A stretch of DNA of 64,000 nt from RPQJ01 sp963726665 (GCA_963726665.1 CAVSDW010000020.1:124001-188000); one strand, 5' to 3'; shown: positions 34,799 through 46,640, counted from the stretch's first letter. Program-made: numbers and translations. Notes: a model not told the origin generated them from the letters alone.

Positions 34799-36177
34799 AC
34801 CGCGACCTCGCAGAACTCGCCCGCGTGACCGGCGGCAGGCTCGAAGGCGCCAATGCCGCGTTCGGCACCGTGTCGACCGACAGCCGCACGCTCGAGCCCG
34901 GCTCGCTCTTCGTGGCGCTCTCCGGCGAGCGCTTCGACGCGCACGACTTCGTCCGGCAGGCCGCGGAGCGCGGCTGCAGCGGCGCGCTCGTGAGTCGCGT
35001 CGTCGATGCGGCCATACCGCAGGTCGTCGTGGCCGACACGCTGGCCGGGCTCACCGCGTTCGCACGGGCCTGGCGGCGCGACTACCGGGGCAAGGTGGTG
35101 GGCGTCACCGGCAGCAATGGCAAGACCACGGTCAAGGAGATGACCGGCGCGATCCTCGGCGCCTGCGGCCCCTGCCTCGTCACGCAGGGGAACCTGAACA
35201 ACCACATCGGCGTGCCGCTCACGCTTGCCCGCCTCGAGGCGCGACACCGCTACGCCGTGATCGAGATGGGCGCGAACCACCGCGGCGAGATCGCCGCGCT
35301 CGCTTCGATCGCGCAGCCCGACGTCGGGCTGGTGATCAACGCCGGCCCGGCGCACCTCGAGGGGTTCGGCGACATGGAAGGCGTGGCGCGCGGCAAGGGC
35401 GAGATGTTCGAGGCGCTCGGTGCGCAGGGCGCCGCGGTGATCAACGCCGACGACCGCTACGCAGCGTTCTGGCATGGCCTCGCGCGGGCCGCCGGCCGCG
35501 TGGCGACCTTCGGCATGCGCGAGCAGGCGGATTTCATGGCATCCGGCCTGGCCAGCCGCATGACCGACCACGGATTCGTCACCGAGTTCGACCTCCACAC
35601 CCCGATGGGTGATCGACGCGTCTCGATCGCGCTGCACGGCGAGCACAACGTCATGAACGCCCTCGCGGCGGCGGCTGCCTCAGCCGAGGCGGGCGCCGGC
35701 CTCGAGGCGATCGCGAGCGGACTTGCGTCGGTGCGCCCGGTCGCGGGCCGCCTGCGGCTCCGGGCCGCGCTGAACGGCGCCCGACTCATCGACGACTCCT
35801 ACAACGCAAACCCGGGATCGGTGCGCACGAGCCTCGTGTCTCTCGCTGCGCTGCCGGGCGAGCACTGGCTGGTGCTGGGCGAGATGCGCGAACTCGGCGC
35901 CGACTCGGGCCGCCTGCACGCGGAGATGGGCGCGCTGGCCCGCGAGTGCGGGGTCAGCCGCCTGCTCGCGTTCGGCGACGAGTCCCGGTACGCGGTCGAG
36001 GCATACGGCGCGGGGGGCCAGTGGTTCGCGGGCGTTGACGACCTGATCGCGGCCGCGCGAAGCGGCCTCGACGAGGGCGTGACGGTGCTGGTCAAGGGGT
36101 CGAGGTCGAACCGCCTCGAGCGCGTCGCGGACGCACTCGCTGCGGACGGCGGTGCCGCGGGCGGGGGAGGTCACTAG
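34795..36177 (+). CDS. murF: UDP-MurNAc-tripeptide D-Ala-D-Ala ligase
   Basis: MurF attaches D-Ala-D-Ala, made by Ddl, to complete the pentapeptide. The 460-residue protein has the ATP loop GVTGSNGKTTVKEM, the linker GNLNNHIGVPLTL, the central NADDRYAAFW, and DDSYNANPGSVRTSL for substrate binding. ATG overlaps the murE stop by 4 bases. Confidence 0.96.
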   Translation: MNRDLAELARVTGGRLEGANAAFGTVSTDSRTLEPGSLFVALSGERFDAHDFVRQAAERGCSGALVSRVVDAAIPQVVVADTLAGLTAFARAWRRDYRGKVVGVTGSNGKTTVKEMTGAILGACGPCLVTQGNLNNHIGVPLTLARLEARHRYAVIEMGANHRGEIAALASIAQPDVGLVINAGPAHLEGFGDMEGVARGKGEMFEALGAQGAAVINADDRYAAFWHGLARAAGRVATFGMREQADFMASGLASRMTDHGFVTEFDLHTPMGDRRVSIALHGEHNVMNALAAAAASAEAGAGLEAIASGLASVRPVAGRLRLRAALNGARLIDDSYNANPGSVRTSLVSLAALPGEHWLVLGEMRELGADSGRLHAEMGALARECGVSRLLAFGDESRYAVEAYGAGGQWFAGVDDLIAAARSGLDEGVTVLVKGSRSNRLERVADALAADGGAAGGGGH

Positions 36178-36178
36178 C

Positions 36179-37262
36179 ATGCTGCGTCACGTGGCCGAGT
36201 GGCTGACCAGCTATTACTCCGGCTTCAACGTATTCAGCTACCTGACGCTGCGGGCGATCCTCGCGGCGCTCACCGCGCTCACGATCTCGTTCGTGGTCGG
36301 CCCCGGGATGATCCGCAAGCTCGCCGAGCGGCAGGTCGGTCAGCGCGTGCGTTCCGACGGCCCGCAGAGCCACCTGTCGAAGGCGGGCACGCCGACGATG
36401 GGCGGCGCGCTCATCCTGGTCGCGATCGTCGCCGGCACCCTGCTCTGGGCGGACCTGGCCAACCGCTTCGTGTGGATCACGCTCGGCGTGACGGTGGCCT
36501 TCGGCCTCATCGGCTTCTGGGATGACTACCTGAAGCTCGTGGTCGGTGACTCGCGCGGGCTCATCGCCCGCTACAAGTATTTCTGGCAGTCGGTGGCGGG
36601 CCTTGGCGCTGCGTTCGCGCTGTACCTCACCGCGCACACGCCGGCCGAGACGACCCTCATCGTGCCGTTCGTGAAGCATTTCGTGCTGCCGCTCGGCCCG
36701 CTGTTCATCGTGCTCGTCCTACTTCGTGATCGTGGGCTCGAGCAACGCGGTGAACCTCACCGATGGGCTCGACGGCCTCGCGATCATGCCCGCGGTGCTG
36801 GTCGCCGGGGCGCTCGGCGTTTTCGCCTACGCGTCGGGCAACGTCGTGTTCGCAAACTACCTCGCAATTCCGTACGTGGCGGGTGCGGGCGAGGTGCTGG
36901 TGTTCTGCTCGGCAATTTTCGGCGCGGGCCTCGGATTCCTCTGGTTCAACACCTACCCGGCGCAGGTGTTCATGGGCGACATCGGTGCGCTTGCGCTCGG
37001 CGCCGCACTCGGCGTGATCGCCGTGATCGTGCGCCAGGAGATCGTGCTCTTCATCATGGGCGGCGTGTTCGTGATGGAGACCGTCTCCGTCATCCTGCAG
37101 GTGGGCTCCTTCAAGCTGCGCGGCAAGCGCATCTTCCGCATGGCGCCCATCCACCACCACTACGAGCTCAAGGGCTGGGCCGAGCCGAAGGTGATCGTGC
37201 GCTTCTGGATCATCACCGTGATCCTCGTGCTGGTCGGCCTCGCGACCCTGAAGCTGCGATGA
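36179..37262 (+). CDS. mraY: Phospho-MurNAc-pentapeptide transferase, single-base frameshift
   Basis: MraY makes lipid I by moving phospho-MurNAc-pentapeptide onto undecaprenyl phosphate. Marks are SKAGTPTMGGALIL, GFWDDYLKL, NAVNLTDGLDGLA and MAPIHHHYELKGW, with ten membrane helices expected. The first half is read from ATG 36179. After PLFIVLV the frame must change at about 36714-36716. Without one base there, the text reads ...VLSYFVIVGSSNAVNL, as in the family. The gene is essential in known bacteria, so a sequencing error is likely. The stop overlaps the murD start. Confidence 0.95.
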
Positions 37263-38614
37263 ACGCGCAAGTCCAGAACCTCGCGCCGCTCGAGCCGGGC
37301 TCCCGGGCCCTGGTGCTCGGACTTGGCCGCTCGGGGCTGTCGGCCGCCCGCTACCTGCGGCGCAAGGGTCTCGAGGTGCGCGTCGCCGACACGCGCAGTG
37401 AGCCGCCGGAGATCGCGGCCCTGCGAGCGCAGCTGCCCGAGGCCGAACTCCGCACCGGTGCCTTCGAGCCAGCGCTGCTCGAGGGCGTGGCGCAGGTGGT
37501 CATCTCGCCGGGGCTCTCGCTGCGGGAGCCGGTCGCGGTCGAGGCCGCGAGGCGCGGCCTGCCCGTGGTGGGCGACGTCGAACTCTTCGCACGCGAAGTC
37601 GCCGCACCCGTGGCCGCCATTACCGGCACCAACGGCAAGAGCACCGTGACGGCGCTGCTCGCAGAGCTCGCGAACGCCGCCGGCCAGGCGGCGGTCGCGG
37701 GTGGCAACCTCGGTGAGCCGGCGCTGGACCTCCTCGAGCGTCCGGTCCCCGCCCTCTACGTGCTCGAGCTCTCGAGCTTCCAGCTCGAGACGACGCATTC
37801 GCTGCGCACCGTGACGGCGGCGGTGTTGAACGTCACGCCCGACCACATGGACCGCTACGACTCGATCGAAGGCTACGCGGCCGCCAAGGCGCGCATCTTC
37901 GACGGCTGCGGGACGGCCGTGGTGAACGCCGACGATCCGCTGGTGCGGGACATGCCGCGTCACGGGCAGCGCGTGCTCTCTTTCAGCCTCGAGGACCTGG
38001 CTGCGGACTACAGCCTGGCAGGCGGCACGCAGCCGTCGCTGGTCTGCCGCGGCGAGCCGCTGCTGCCGGTCGCTGCGATGCGCCTCAAGGGGCTGCACAA
38101 CGTGGCGAACGCGCTCGCCGCGCTTGCGATGTGCGAGGCACTCGATCTCCCGCTTGCGCCGGTGCTGGACGCGCTCGCGGCGTTCGGCGGGCTTGCGCAT
38201 CGTGCGCAGTGGGTCGCCGACGTGGCCGGCGTTCATTTCGTGAACGACTCGAAGGGCACGAACGTCGGCGCCACGGTCGCCGCGGTGTCCGGCATGGCGG
38301 GGCCGATCGTGCTGATCGCGGGCGGCGACGGCAAGGGACAGGATTTCGATGCGCTGCGCGCGGCCTTCGTCGGCAAGGTGCGTCACGCGGTCGTGATCGG
38401 CCGCGACGGGCCGCGACTCGCGGCCGCGCTCGAGGGTGTCTGCAGCACGGAGTCCGCGTCGGACATGCCTTCCGCGGTACGCGCCGCGCGCGCTGCCGCG
38501 CGCCCGGGCGACACCGTGCTGCTCTCGCCGGCCTGCGCGAGCCTCGACATGTACCGCGACTACGCGCATCGCGGCGAAGAATTCGCCGCCTCGGTGAGGA
38601 GCCTCGCCGCATGA
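37259..38614 (+). CDS. murD: UDP-MurNAc-alanine D-glutamate ligase
   Basis: MurD adds D-glutamate to UDP-MurNAc-L-Ala. The 451-residue protein begins with a Rossmann-like UDP-binding domain (RALVLGLGRSGLSAARYL). It has the ATP loop ITGTNGKSTVTALL, LELSSFQLETT, NVTPDHMDRY and the C-terminal HFVNDSKGTNVGA followed by SPACASLDMYRDYAHRGE. ATG at 37259 overlaps the mraY stop by 4 bases. Confidence 0.96.
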   Translation: MNAQVQNLAPLEPGSRALVLGLGRSGLSAARYLRRKGLEVRVADTRSEPPEIAALRAQLPEAELRTGAFEPALLEGVAQVVISPGLSLREPVAVEAARRGLPVVGDVELFAREVAAPVAAITGTNGKSTVTALLAELANAAGQAAVAGGNLGEPALDLLERPVPALYVLELSSFQLETTHSLRTVTAAVLNVTPDHMDRYDSIEGYAAAKARIFDGCGTAVVNADDPLVRDMPRHGQRVLSFSLEDLAADYSLAGGTQPSLVCRGEPLLPVAAMRLKGLHNVANALAALAMCEALDLPLAPVLDALAAFGGLAHRAQWVADVAGVHFVNDSKGTNVGATVAAVSGMAGPIVLIAGGDGKGQDFDALRAAFVGKVRHAVVIGRDGPRLAAALEGVCSTESASDMPSAVRAARAAARPGDTVLLSPACASLDMYRDYAHRGEEFAASVRSLAA

Positions 38615-39795
38615 CGACGACGACCATGTCCTATGCCCGCTCCACCGGCCAGCCGCGACGATTCATCTTCGACCCGTGGGTGGTCGGCACCGTGGCCGCG
38701 CTGCTCCTCGTCGGCCTCGTGATGGTGGCGTCGGCCTCGATCGGCGTGTCGGACCACGAGTCCGGCAACCCGTTCTTCTACTTCGAAAGGCAGGTCCTCT
38801 TCGTCGCGATGGGCCTGGTTGCGGCGCTGCTCGCCATGGCCATCCCGACCGGCGTCTGGGAGAAGCATTCGAAAGTGCTGCTGGTGGGCGCCTTCGCGCT
38901 GCTGGTGCTGGTGCTCGTGCCCGGCATCGGCCACGAGGTCAACGGCAGCCGGCGCTGGGCGCGGCTCGGGTTCATGAATTTCCAGGTCTCCGAGCTCGCG
39001 CGCGTGATGTTGCTCACCTACGTGGCGAGCTACGCGGTGCGACGCTCGGAAGAACTCTGCAAGAGCTTCAACGGGTTCATCAAGCCGGTCCTGGTGCTCG
39101 GCGCCGCGGCCGTCCTGCTGCTCATCGAGCCCGATTTCGGCGCCGCGACCGTGCTCATGGCCACGGGGCTCGCGGTGCTCTTCCTCGCGGGCGTGCGCCT
39201 GCATCACCTGCTCGTGCCCGTCGTCGGGGGTGTCGCCGCCATGGCGGTGCTCGCAGTCACCTCGTCCTACCGCATGCGCCGCCTCACGGCATTCCGCAAT
39301 CCCTGGGACGACCCCTTCGACAGCGGCTTCCAGCTCGTGCAGTCGTTGATCGCGATCGGTCGCGGCGAGTGGTTCGGTGTCGGGCTCGGCTCCAGCGTGC
39401 AGAAGCTCTTCTACCTGCCAGAAGCGCACACCGACTTCGTCTTCGCCGTGCTGGCCGAGGAACTCGGCTTCGTGGGCGTCTGCGTCGTGGTGGGGCTCTT
39501 TGCGCTGCTCGTGGGCCGTGCGCTCGAAATCTCGCGCAAGGCCGCGGACGCGGGGCTGCCGTTCCAGTCCTACCTCGCCGCATCGATCGGGATCTGGGTC
39601 GGCCTGCAGGCGTTCGTGAACATCGGCGTCAACATGGGGCTGCTGCCGACCAAGGGCCTCACGCTGCCGCTCCTTTCCTACGGTGGCAGCAGCATGCTGG
39701 TCACGCTCGGCGTGATGGGGCTGCTGCTTCGCATCAACCACGAGGTGCAGGCGGCCGCGAGGCCGGCGGCGTCTCGCGAGGCGCGCCGCGAATGA
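38611..39795 (+). CDS. ftsW: Septal peptidoglycan polymerase FtsW (SEDS family)
   Basis: FtsW polymerises lipid II at the septum together with FtsI. The 394-residue protein has about ten membrane helices, and SEDS marks: GHEVNGSRRWARLGFMNFQVSELARVML, LLLIEPDFGAATVL, NPWDDPFDSGFQL and PEAHTDFVFAVLAEELGF. Near the C-terminus it has GLTLPLLSYGGSSM. A proline/arginine cytosolic tail follows NHEVQAA. ATG overlaps murD. Confidence 0.96.
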   Translation: MTTTTMSYARSTGQPRRFIFDPWVVGTVAALLLVGLVMVASASIGVSDHESGNPFFYFERQVLFVAMGLVAALLAMAIPTGVWEKHSKVLLVGAFALLVLVLVPGIGHEVNGSRRWARLGFMNFQVSELARVMLLTYVASYAVRRSEELCKSFNGFIKPVLVLGAAAVLLLIEPDFGAATVLMATGLAVLFLAGVRLHHLLVPVVGGVAAMAVLAVTSSYRMRRLTAFRNPWDDPFDSGFQLVQSLIAIGRGEWFGVGLGSSVQKLFYLPEAHTDFVFAVLAEELGFVGVCVVVGLFALLVGRALEISRKAADAGLPFQSYLAASIGIWVGLQAFVNIGVNMGLLPTKGLTLPLLSYGGSSMLVTLGVMGLLLRINHEVQAAARPAASREARRE

Positions 39796-40879
39796 CGCGC
39801 CCGACGGCAATGATCATGGCGGGCGGCACGGGAGGACACGTGTTCCCGGCGCTCGCGACAGCGCGAGTGCTCGCACGGCGCGGCTACGACATCGTGTGGC
39901 TCGGCACGCGACGAGGCATCGAGGCGCGCCTCGTACCGGCCGCGGGATTCCCCGTCGAGTGGCTGAGCGTGAGCGGACTGCGCGGCAAGGGCATCGCGAC
40001 GCTGCTCGCGGCACCGTTCCGCCTCGCGACGGCGCTGGTGCAGGCACTGTCGGCCGTGCGCCGCCACCGTCCCCGCGTGGTCCTCGGCGCCGGGGGCTTC
40101 GTCTCGGGCCCCGGCGGCGTGGCCGCATGGCTCACGCGCACGCCGCTCGTCGTGCACGAGCAGAACGCGGTGGCCGGCCTCACCAATCGCCTGCTGGCCC
40201 GGCTCGCCGATCGCGTGCTCGAAGGCTTTCCGGGCAGCTTCGGTGCGGGCGTCAAGGCCGAGCGCGTCGGCAACCCGGTGCGCCGCGAGATCGCCGACGT
40301 TCCGCCGCCCGAGCGTCGCTACCCGGGTCGCGAAGGCGCGGTGCGGCTGCTGGTCTTCGGCGGCAGCCAGGGCGCCGCGCGCCTGAATACCGTCGTCCCC
40401 GCGGCGATTTCAGAACTGCCCGACTGGTTGCGTCCCGAGGTGCTGCACCAGACCGGCGCGCACGGAGTCGAGGAGACGGCGGAGGCCTATCGCACGCGAG
40501 GCATCGTCGCCGACGTGCGTCCGTTCATCGACGACATGGCGGGCGCCTACGGCTGGGCGGACTTCGCGGTGTGTCGATCCGGTGCGCTCACGATCGCGGA
40601 ACTTGCGGCGGCGGGCCTTCCCGCCGTTCTGGTGCCGTTCCCCGCGGCCGTGGATGACCACCAGACGAAGAATGCGCAGTACGTGGTCCGGGCCGGTGCG
40701 GCCGTGCTGCAGGCCGAATCGGGGCTCACGCCGGTGTCGCTCGCGGCGAAGCTGCGCGAACTCCTCGAGGCAGGGCGGCCGAGGCTCGAGCGCATGGCGC
40801 AGGCCGCACGCGCGACGGCCATCACGGACGCGGACGAGCGTCTCGCCGATGCATGTATCGCGGCGGCGGGAGGCAGGCC

Positions 40880-40883
<4 letters not shown>
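39792..40883 (+). CDS. murG: Lipid II synthase MurG (UDP-GlcNAc transferase)
   Basis: MurG adds GlcNAc to lipid I on the inner face of the membrane. It is a GT-B enzyme of 363 residues with MAGGTGGHVFPALATA, VLGAGGFVSGPGGVAAWL, the HEQNAVAGLTNRLL loop, VFGGSQGAARLN, and the UDP-GlcNAc site VCRSGALTIAELAAAGLPAVLVPFP. It overlaps ftsW by 4 bases. Confidence 0.97.
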
Positions 40884-42297
<1,414 letters not shown>

Positions 42298-42301
<4 letters not shown>

Positions 42302-43269
42302 CGCTGCCTCCGGCTCGCATCACCGATCCGCGCGATTTCGGCCGCGTGGCCGTGCTGATGGGCGGCACCTCGTCTGAGCGCGAGGTGTCACTCGACTCCG
42401 GGCGTAACGTGCTCGAGGCGCTCCTTGCCCGGGGCGTGGACGCGGTTGCCGTCGACGGCATTCCCGACCTCGTCCGCGAGCTCACCGCGACGCGTGGCCA
42501 GCGCTTCGACCGCGTCTTCAACATCCTCCACGGCAACCGCGGCGGTGGCGAAGACGGCGTGCTGCAGGGCCTGCTCGATGCGCTCGGCGTCCCCTACACC
42601 GGCTCGGGCGTGCTCGGGTCGGCACTGTCGATGGACAAGATCCGCACCAAGCAGGTGTGGCTGTCGCTCGGGCTGCCAACGCCGGGCTACGTGAGCCTCG
42701 AGCGCGGCGACGACGTGGTTGCGGCGGCCCACAAGCTCGGCCTCCCGGTGATCGTGAAGCCGGCCTGCGAGGGATCGAGCGTCGGCGTGAGCCGCTGCTT
42801 CAAGGACTCCGATCTCGCGGCGGCCGTCGAGCTTGCTGCGCGCTACCAGGGTCCGATGCTGGTCGAGCAGTTGATCCAGGGCGAGGAGTACACCGTCGCG
42901 ATCCTGGGTTGCGAGGCGCTGCCCTCGATCCGGATCGTGCCCGCGGGCGAGTACTACGACTACCACGCGAAGTACGTCGCGGAGGACACGCAGTACCTCT
43001 GCCCGGGCGCGGCCGGTGCCGTCGAGCAGGAGTTCGGCAGCCTCGCGCTGGCGGCGTTCTTCGCCGTGGACTGCAGCGGCTGGGGCCGCGTGGACTTCAT
43101 GCGCGACCGCTCCGGCAGGTCGTGGCTGCTCGAGGTGAACACGGCCCCGGGCATGACGAGCCACTCGCTGGTCCCGAAGGCTGCGCGCAGCCGCGGCATC
43201 GAATTCGACGAACTCGTGTGGCGGGTGCTCGAGACGAGCCTCCCGCGGCAACCTGTCGAGGGTGCGTGA
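42298..43269 (+). CDS. ddlB: D-alanine--D-alanine ligase
   Basis: Ddl makes D-Ala-D-Ala for MurF. The 323-residue ATP-grasp enzyme has VAVLMGGTSSEREVSLDSG, SMDKIRTKQVW, PVIVKPACEGSSVGVSRC, and the metal-binding end LLEVNTAPGMTSHSLVPKAA. The loop that relatives write HGRGGEDG is here HGNRGGGEDG, a two-residue expansion. ATG overlaps murC by 4 bases. Confidence 0.95.
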
Positions 43270-44066
43270 TGCTGGCGTTCTGGAAAAAGCGCAATCGCCG
43301 ACAGGCCCGCAGCGGGGACGCGTCCCCGGTGCTGGTCGTGAACTGGCGGCTGCTCGGGATTGCGGCAGGCGTCGCTGCCTGCCTCGGCGTGGCCGCGCTG
43401 CTCCTGATGCTGGCGCTCGACCGACCGGTGCGCAGGGTGCTGGTCGAGGGCGCGTTCCAGCGCGTCTCGCCGCCGGAGATCGAGAGCGCCGTGGTCGAGG
43501 TCGTGCACGGCGGTCTCGCGTCCGTGGACCTCGACCAGGTCCGTGAACGCACCGAGCGCATCGAGTGGGTGGACCGCGCGGTCGTGCAGCGTCACTGGCC
43601 GGACGCCATCCGCGTCGTCGTGACCGAGCAGGTGGCGGCGGCGCGCTGGAACGAGGCGGGCCTCCTGAACACGCGCGGCGAACTCTTCATCCGCAACGCC
43701 CGATACGTGCCCCCCGAGCTGCCGCTGCTCCAGGGACCGGAGGGCAGCGAGGGCCCCGTCGCACAACTCTACCTCGAGGCGCAGGGCCGCCTGCTCGAGG
43801 CCGGACTGCGCCTCACCGGCGTGCGCCTCGACGATCGCGGGGCGTGGCAACTCGAGCTCGCCAACGGCGTCGTCGTGAAGCTCGGCCGCCAGGCCGTCAA
43901 CGAGCGCCTCGAGCGCTTCATCCGCCTTGCGAGCCAGCTCGTCGCGAAGCGGCTCGCGGAGATCAACTACGTGGACATGCGCTACACAAATGGATTCAGC
44001 GTCGGCTGGAACGCCCGTTCCGCCCTCGCCGTCGCACCGCAGGAGGCGGCGACACCCGATGCCTAA
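43269..44066 (+). CDS. ftsQ: Cell division protein FtsQ
   Basis: FtsQ is a bitopic membrane protein that links FtsA/FtsZ-side proteins to FtsB/FtsL at the septum. The 265-residue product has a positive N-terminus (KKRNRRQARS), a membrane helix (LLGIAAGVAACLGVAALLLML), a POTRA domain beginning PVRRVLVEGAFQRVSPPEIE, and the beta domain ending YVDMRYTNGFSVGWN. ATG shares one base with the ddlB stop; a GTG one codon upstream is also in frame. Confidence 0.94.
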   Translation: MLAFWKKRNRRQARSGDASPVLVVNWRLLGIAAGVAACLGVAALLLMLALDRPVRRVLVEGAFQRVSPPEIESAVVEVVHGGLASVDLDQVRERTERIEWVDRAVVQRHWPDAIRVVVTEQVAAARWNEAGLLNTRGELFIRNARYVPPELPLLQGPEGSEGPVAQLYLEAQGRLLEAGLRLTGVRLDDRGAWQLELANGVVVKLGRQAVNERLERFIRLASQLVAKRLAEINYVDMRYTNGFSVGWNARSALAVAPQEAATPDA

Positions 44067-45294
44067 GAAGACTGAACGCAACATGATCGTGGGGCTCGAC
44101 ATCGGCACCTCCAAGGTGGTGGCGATCGTCGGCGAGCTCAACCTCGACGGCACGATCGAGGTGGTGGGGCTCGGCTCGCATCCCTCGCGAGGGCTCAAGA
44201 AGGGCGTGGTCGTCAACATCGACTCCACCGTGCAGTCGATCCAGCGCGCCGTGGAGGAGGCCGAGCTCATGGCGGGCTGCGAGATCCACTCGGTGTTCGC
44301 TGGCATCGCCGGCAGCCACGTGCGCTCGCTCAACTCGCACGGCATCGTCGCCATCCGCGACAAGGAGGTCATGCCCGGCGACGTGGACCGCGTGATCGAC
44401 GCCGCGCGCGCCGTTGCGATCCCGGCCGACCAGAAGATCCTGCACATCCTGCCGCAGGAATTCATCATCGACTCCCAGGAGGGCATCCGCGAGCCGATCG
44501 GAATGTCCGGCGTGCGCCTCGAGGCGAAGGTGCACATCGTCACCGGCGCCGACAGCGCCGCGCAGAACATCGTCAAGTGCGTGCAGCGCTGCGGGCTCGA
44601 GGTCGAGGACATCGTGCTCGAGCAGCTCGCTTCGAGCTATGCCGTGCTCGCCGACGACGAGAAGGAGCTCGGCGTGTGCCTGGTGGACATCGGCGGCGGC
44701 ACGACCGACATCGCCGTGTTCTCGGGCGGTGCGATCCGTCACACGGCGGTGATCCCGATCGCCGGCGACCAGGTCACGAACGACATCGCGGTGAGCCTGC
44801 GCACGCCGACTCACCACGCCGAGGAGCTCAAGGTCCGCTACGCCTGCGCGCTCTCGCAGCTCGCAAATCCCGACGAGACCATCGAAGTGCCGAGCGTCGG
44901 CGACCGTCCGGCGCGCCGACTCGCGCGCCAGACGCTCGCGGAGGTCGTCGAGCCGCGTTACGAGGAACTCTTCGCGCTGGTGCAGGAAGAGCTTCGTCGC
45001 TCCGGGTTCGCCGAGATGATCGCCGCGGGCGTGGTGCTCACCGGGGGCAGCGCGAAGATGGAGGGCGTCATCGACCTCGCGGAAGAAGTCTTCCATGCGC
45101 CGGTGCGGCTCGGCCTCCCGCAGGGCGTGAGCGGGCTCGTCGACGTGGTGCGCAATCCCATCCACGCGACGGGCGTCGGTCTCCTGCTGTACGGGCGCCA
45201 GGACTACCAGCGCCGGAATCGTGGCGCGCCGGTCGCAAAAGGCGCACGCGACATCGTGGAGCGGATGAAGGATTGGTTCAAAGGAAATTTCTGA
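44059..45294 (+). CDS. ftsA: Cell division protein FtsA
   Basis: FtsA is the actin-like protein that ties FtsZ to the membrane. The 411-residue protein has MIVGLDIGTSKVVAIVGEL (phosphate 1), the 1C subdomain, VCLVDIGGGTTDIAVF (phosphate 2), GVVLTGGSAKMEGV (adenosine), and the C-terminal amphipathic helix DIVERMKDWFKGNF for membrane binding. AGGAGG lies 12 bases before the ATG. It overlaps ftsQ by 8 bases. Confidence 0.97.
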   Translation: MPKKTERNMIVGLDIGTSKVVAIVGELNLDGTIEVVGLGSHPSRGLKKGVVVNIDSTVQSIQRAVEEAELMAGCEIHSVFAGIAGSHVRSLNSHGIVAIRDKEVMPGDVDRVIDAARAVAIPADQKILHILPQEFIIDSQEGIREPIGMSGVRLEAKVHIVTGADSAAQNIVKCVQRCGLEVEDIVLEQLASSYAVLADDEKELGVCLVDIGGGTTDIAVFSGGAIRHTAVIPIAGDQVTNDIAVSLRTPTHHAEELKVRYACALSQLANPDETIEVPSVGDRPARRLARQTLAEVVEPRYEELFALVQEELRRSGFAEMIAAGVVLTGGSAKMEGVIDLAEEVFHAPVRLGLPQGVSGLVDVVRNPIHATGVGLLLYGRQDYQRRNRGAPVAKGARDIVERMKDWFKGNF

Positions 45295-45297
45295 AGA

Positions 45298-45445
45298 GGG
45301 CGGTTAGCGGATAGCGGCTGGAGAAAGCGGATAGCGGATAGCGGTTGGTGCGGAAACTGGGCGGAGAGTTTCGATTTCTTGCGGGAGGTTGGCGGAGCGG
45401 CCGGCCTTCACGGATCACGGATCACTGGTCATTAGTCACTTCTTA
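45298..45445. repeat. Heptamer repeat region between ftsA and ftsZ
   Basis: Units GGTTAGC/GGATAGC and GCGGATA occur in tandem at 45303-45345. The opposite kind (ATCACGG, ATCACTG, GTCATTA, GTCACTT) is at 45414-45440. About 65 unrelated bases lie between. This separates ftsZ from ftsA, genes that are usually nearly adjacent, and any ftsZ promoter must be in or next to it. Confidence 0.65.
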
Positions 45446-45463
45446 TTATCGGAGCATCAAAAA

Positions 45464-46633
45464 ATGTTCGTACTTGCAGACACTGAAAATCAGGGGGCCG
45501 TCATCAAGGTCGTCGGCGTCGGCGGCGGTGGTGGCAACGCGGTCACCCACATGGTCAGCTCGGGGATCGAAGGCGTGGACTTCGTCTGCATCAACACCGA
45601 CGCCCAGGCGCTCAAGCACTCGAAGGTGAAGATGAGCCTGCAGATCGGGTCTAACATCACCAAGGGCCTCGGCGCAGGCGCCGACCCGGAGGTCGGCCGG
45701 CAGGCCGCGATGGAGGATCGTGACCGCATCGTCGAGCTGGTGGACGGCTCCGACATGATCTTCATCACCGCGGGCATGGGCGGTGGCACGGGCACGGGTG
45801 CCGCGCCGGTCGTGGCGCAGGTCGCCAAGGAACTCGGCATCCTCACCGTCGCCGTGGTCACGAAGCCCTTCGAGATGGAAGGCAACAAGCGCCTCGCGCT
45901 TGCCGACCAGGGAATCGCCGAACTCGGCAAGTACGTGGACTCGCTGATCACGATCCCGAACCAGAAGCTGCTCACGGTGCTCGGGGGCGACACGACGCTG
46001 CTCGACGCCTTCAAGACCGCGAACCAGGTGCTGCAGGGCGCGGTGCAGGGCATCGCCGAGCTCATCACCCGGCCGGGCCTCATCAATGTCGACTTCGCCG
46101 ACGTGAAGACCGTGATGGCTGAGACCGGCATGGCGATGATGGGCTCGGGCTCCGCGACCGGCGAGAACCGCGCGCGCGTAGCGGCCGAGGCTGCAATCTC
46201 GAGCCCGCTGCTCGAGGACGTGAACCTCTCGGGCGCGCACGGCCTGCTGATCAACGTGACGGCCGGCATGGACCTGCGCACCAGCGAGTTCCACGTCGTC
46301 GGCGACACCATCAAGCAGTTCGCCTCCGAGGACGCGACGGTGGTCGTGGGTTATGTCATCGACCCCGAGATGACCGACCAGATCCGCGTCACCGTCGTCG
46401 CGACCGGCATTGGCCGACCGGCGGCGATCCGCGGGATCCCGGTCCAGCCGAAGATCGAGGTGGTTGCCGGCAGCCGCGGCCCGCGCCGGAGTGGTATCGA
46501 GAGCTATGCGGACTACGAGACGCCCGCCAACCTGAGGCGTCGTCAGCGCGCGGTCGGGGATGACCTCCGCGCCGACGCGGCGGGCGAGTCGTATCTGGAC
46601 ATCCCGGCGTTCCTTCGGCGGCAGGCAGATTGA
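45464..46633 (+). CDS. ftsZ: Cell division GTPase FtsZ
   Basis: FtsZ polymerises into the division ring. The 389-residue protein has KVVGVGGGGGNAVTHM, the tubulin signature AGMGGGTGTGAAPV, and the T7-loop region NVDFADVKTVM that acts on the next subunit. A linker of some 55 residues leads to the C-terminal peptide SYLDIPAFLRRQAD, which binds FtsA and, in many gammaproteobacteria, ZapD. Start ATG 45464 follows GGAG at 9 bases. Confidence 0.98.
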   Translation: MFVLADTENQGAVIKVVGVGGGGGNAVTHMVSSGIEGVDFVCINTDAQALKHSKVKMSLQIGSNITKGLGAGADPEVGRQAAMEDRDRIVELVDGSDMIFITAGMGGGTGTGAAPVVAQVAKELGILTVAVVTKPFEMEGNKRLALADQGIAELGKYVDSLITIPNQKLLTVLGGDTTLLDAFKTANQVLQGAVQGIAELITRPGLINVDFADVKTVMAETGMAMMGSGSATGENRARVAAEAAISSPLLEDVNLSGAHGLLINVTAGMDLRTSEFHVVGDTIKQFASEDATVVVGYVIDPEMTDQIRVTVVATGIGRPAAIRGIPVQPKIEVVAGSRGPRRSGIESYADYETPANLRRRQRAVGDDLRADAAGESYLDIPAFLRRQAD

Positions 46634-46640
46634 GGGTGAC

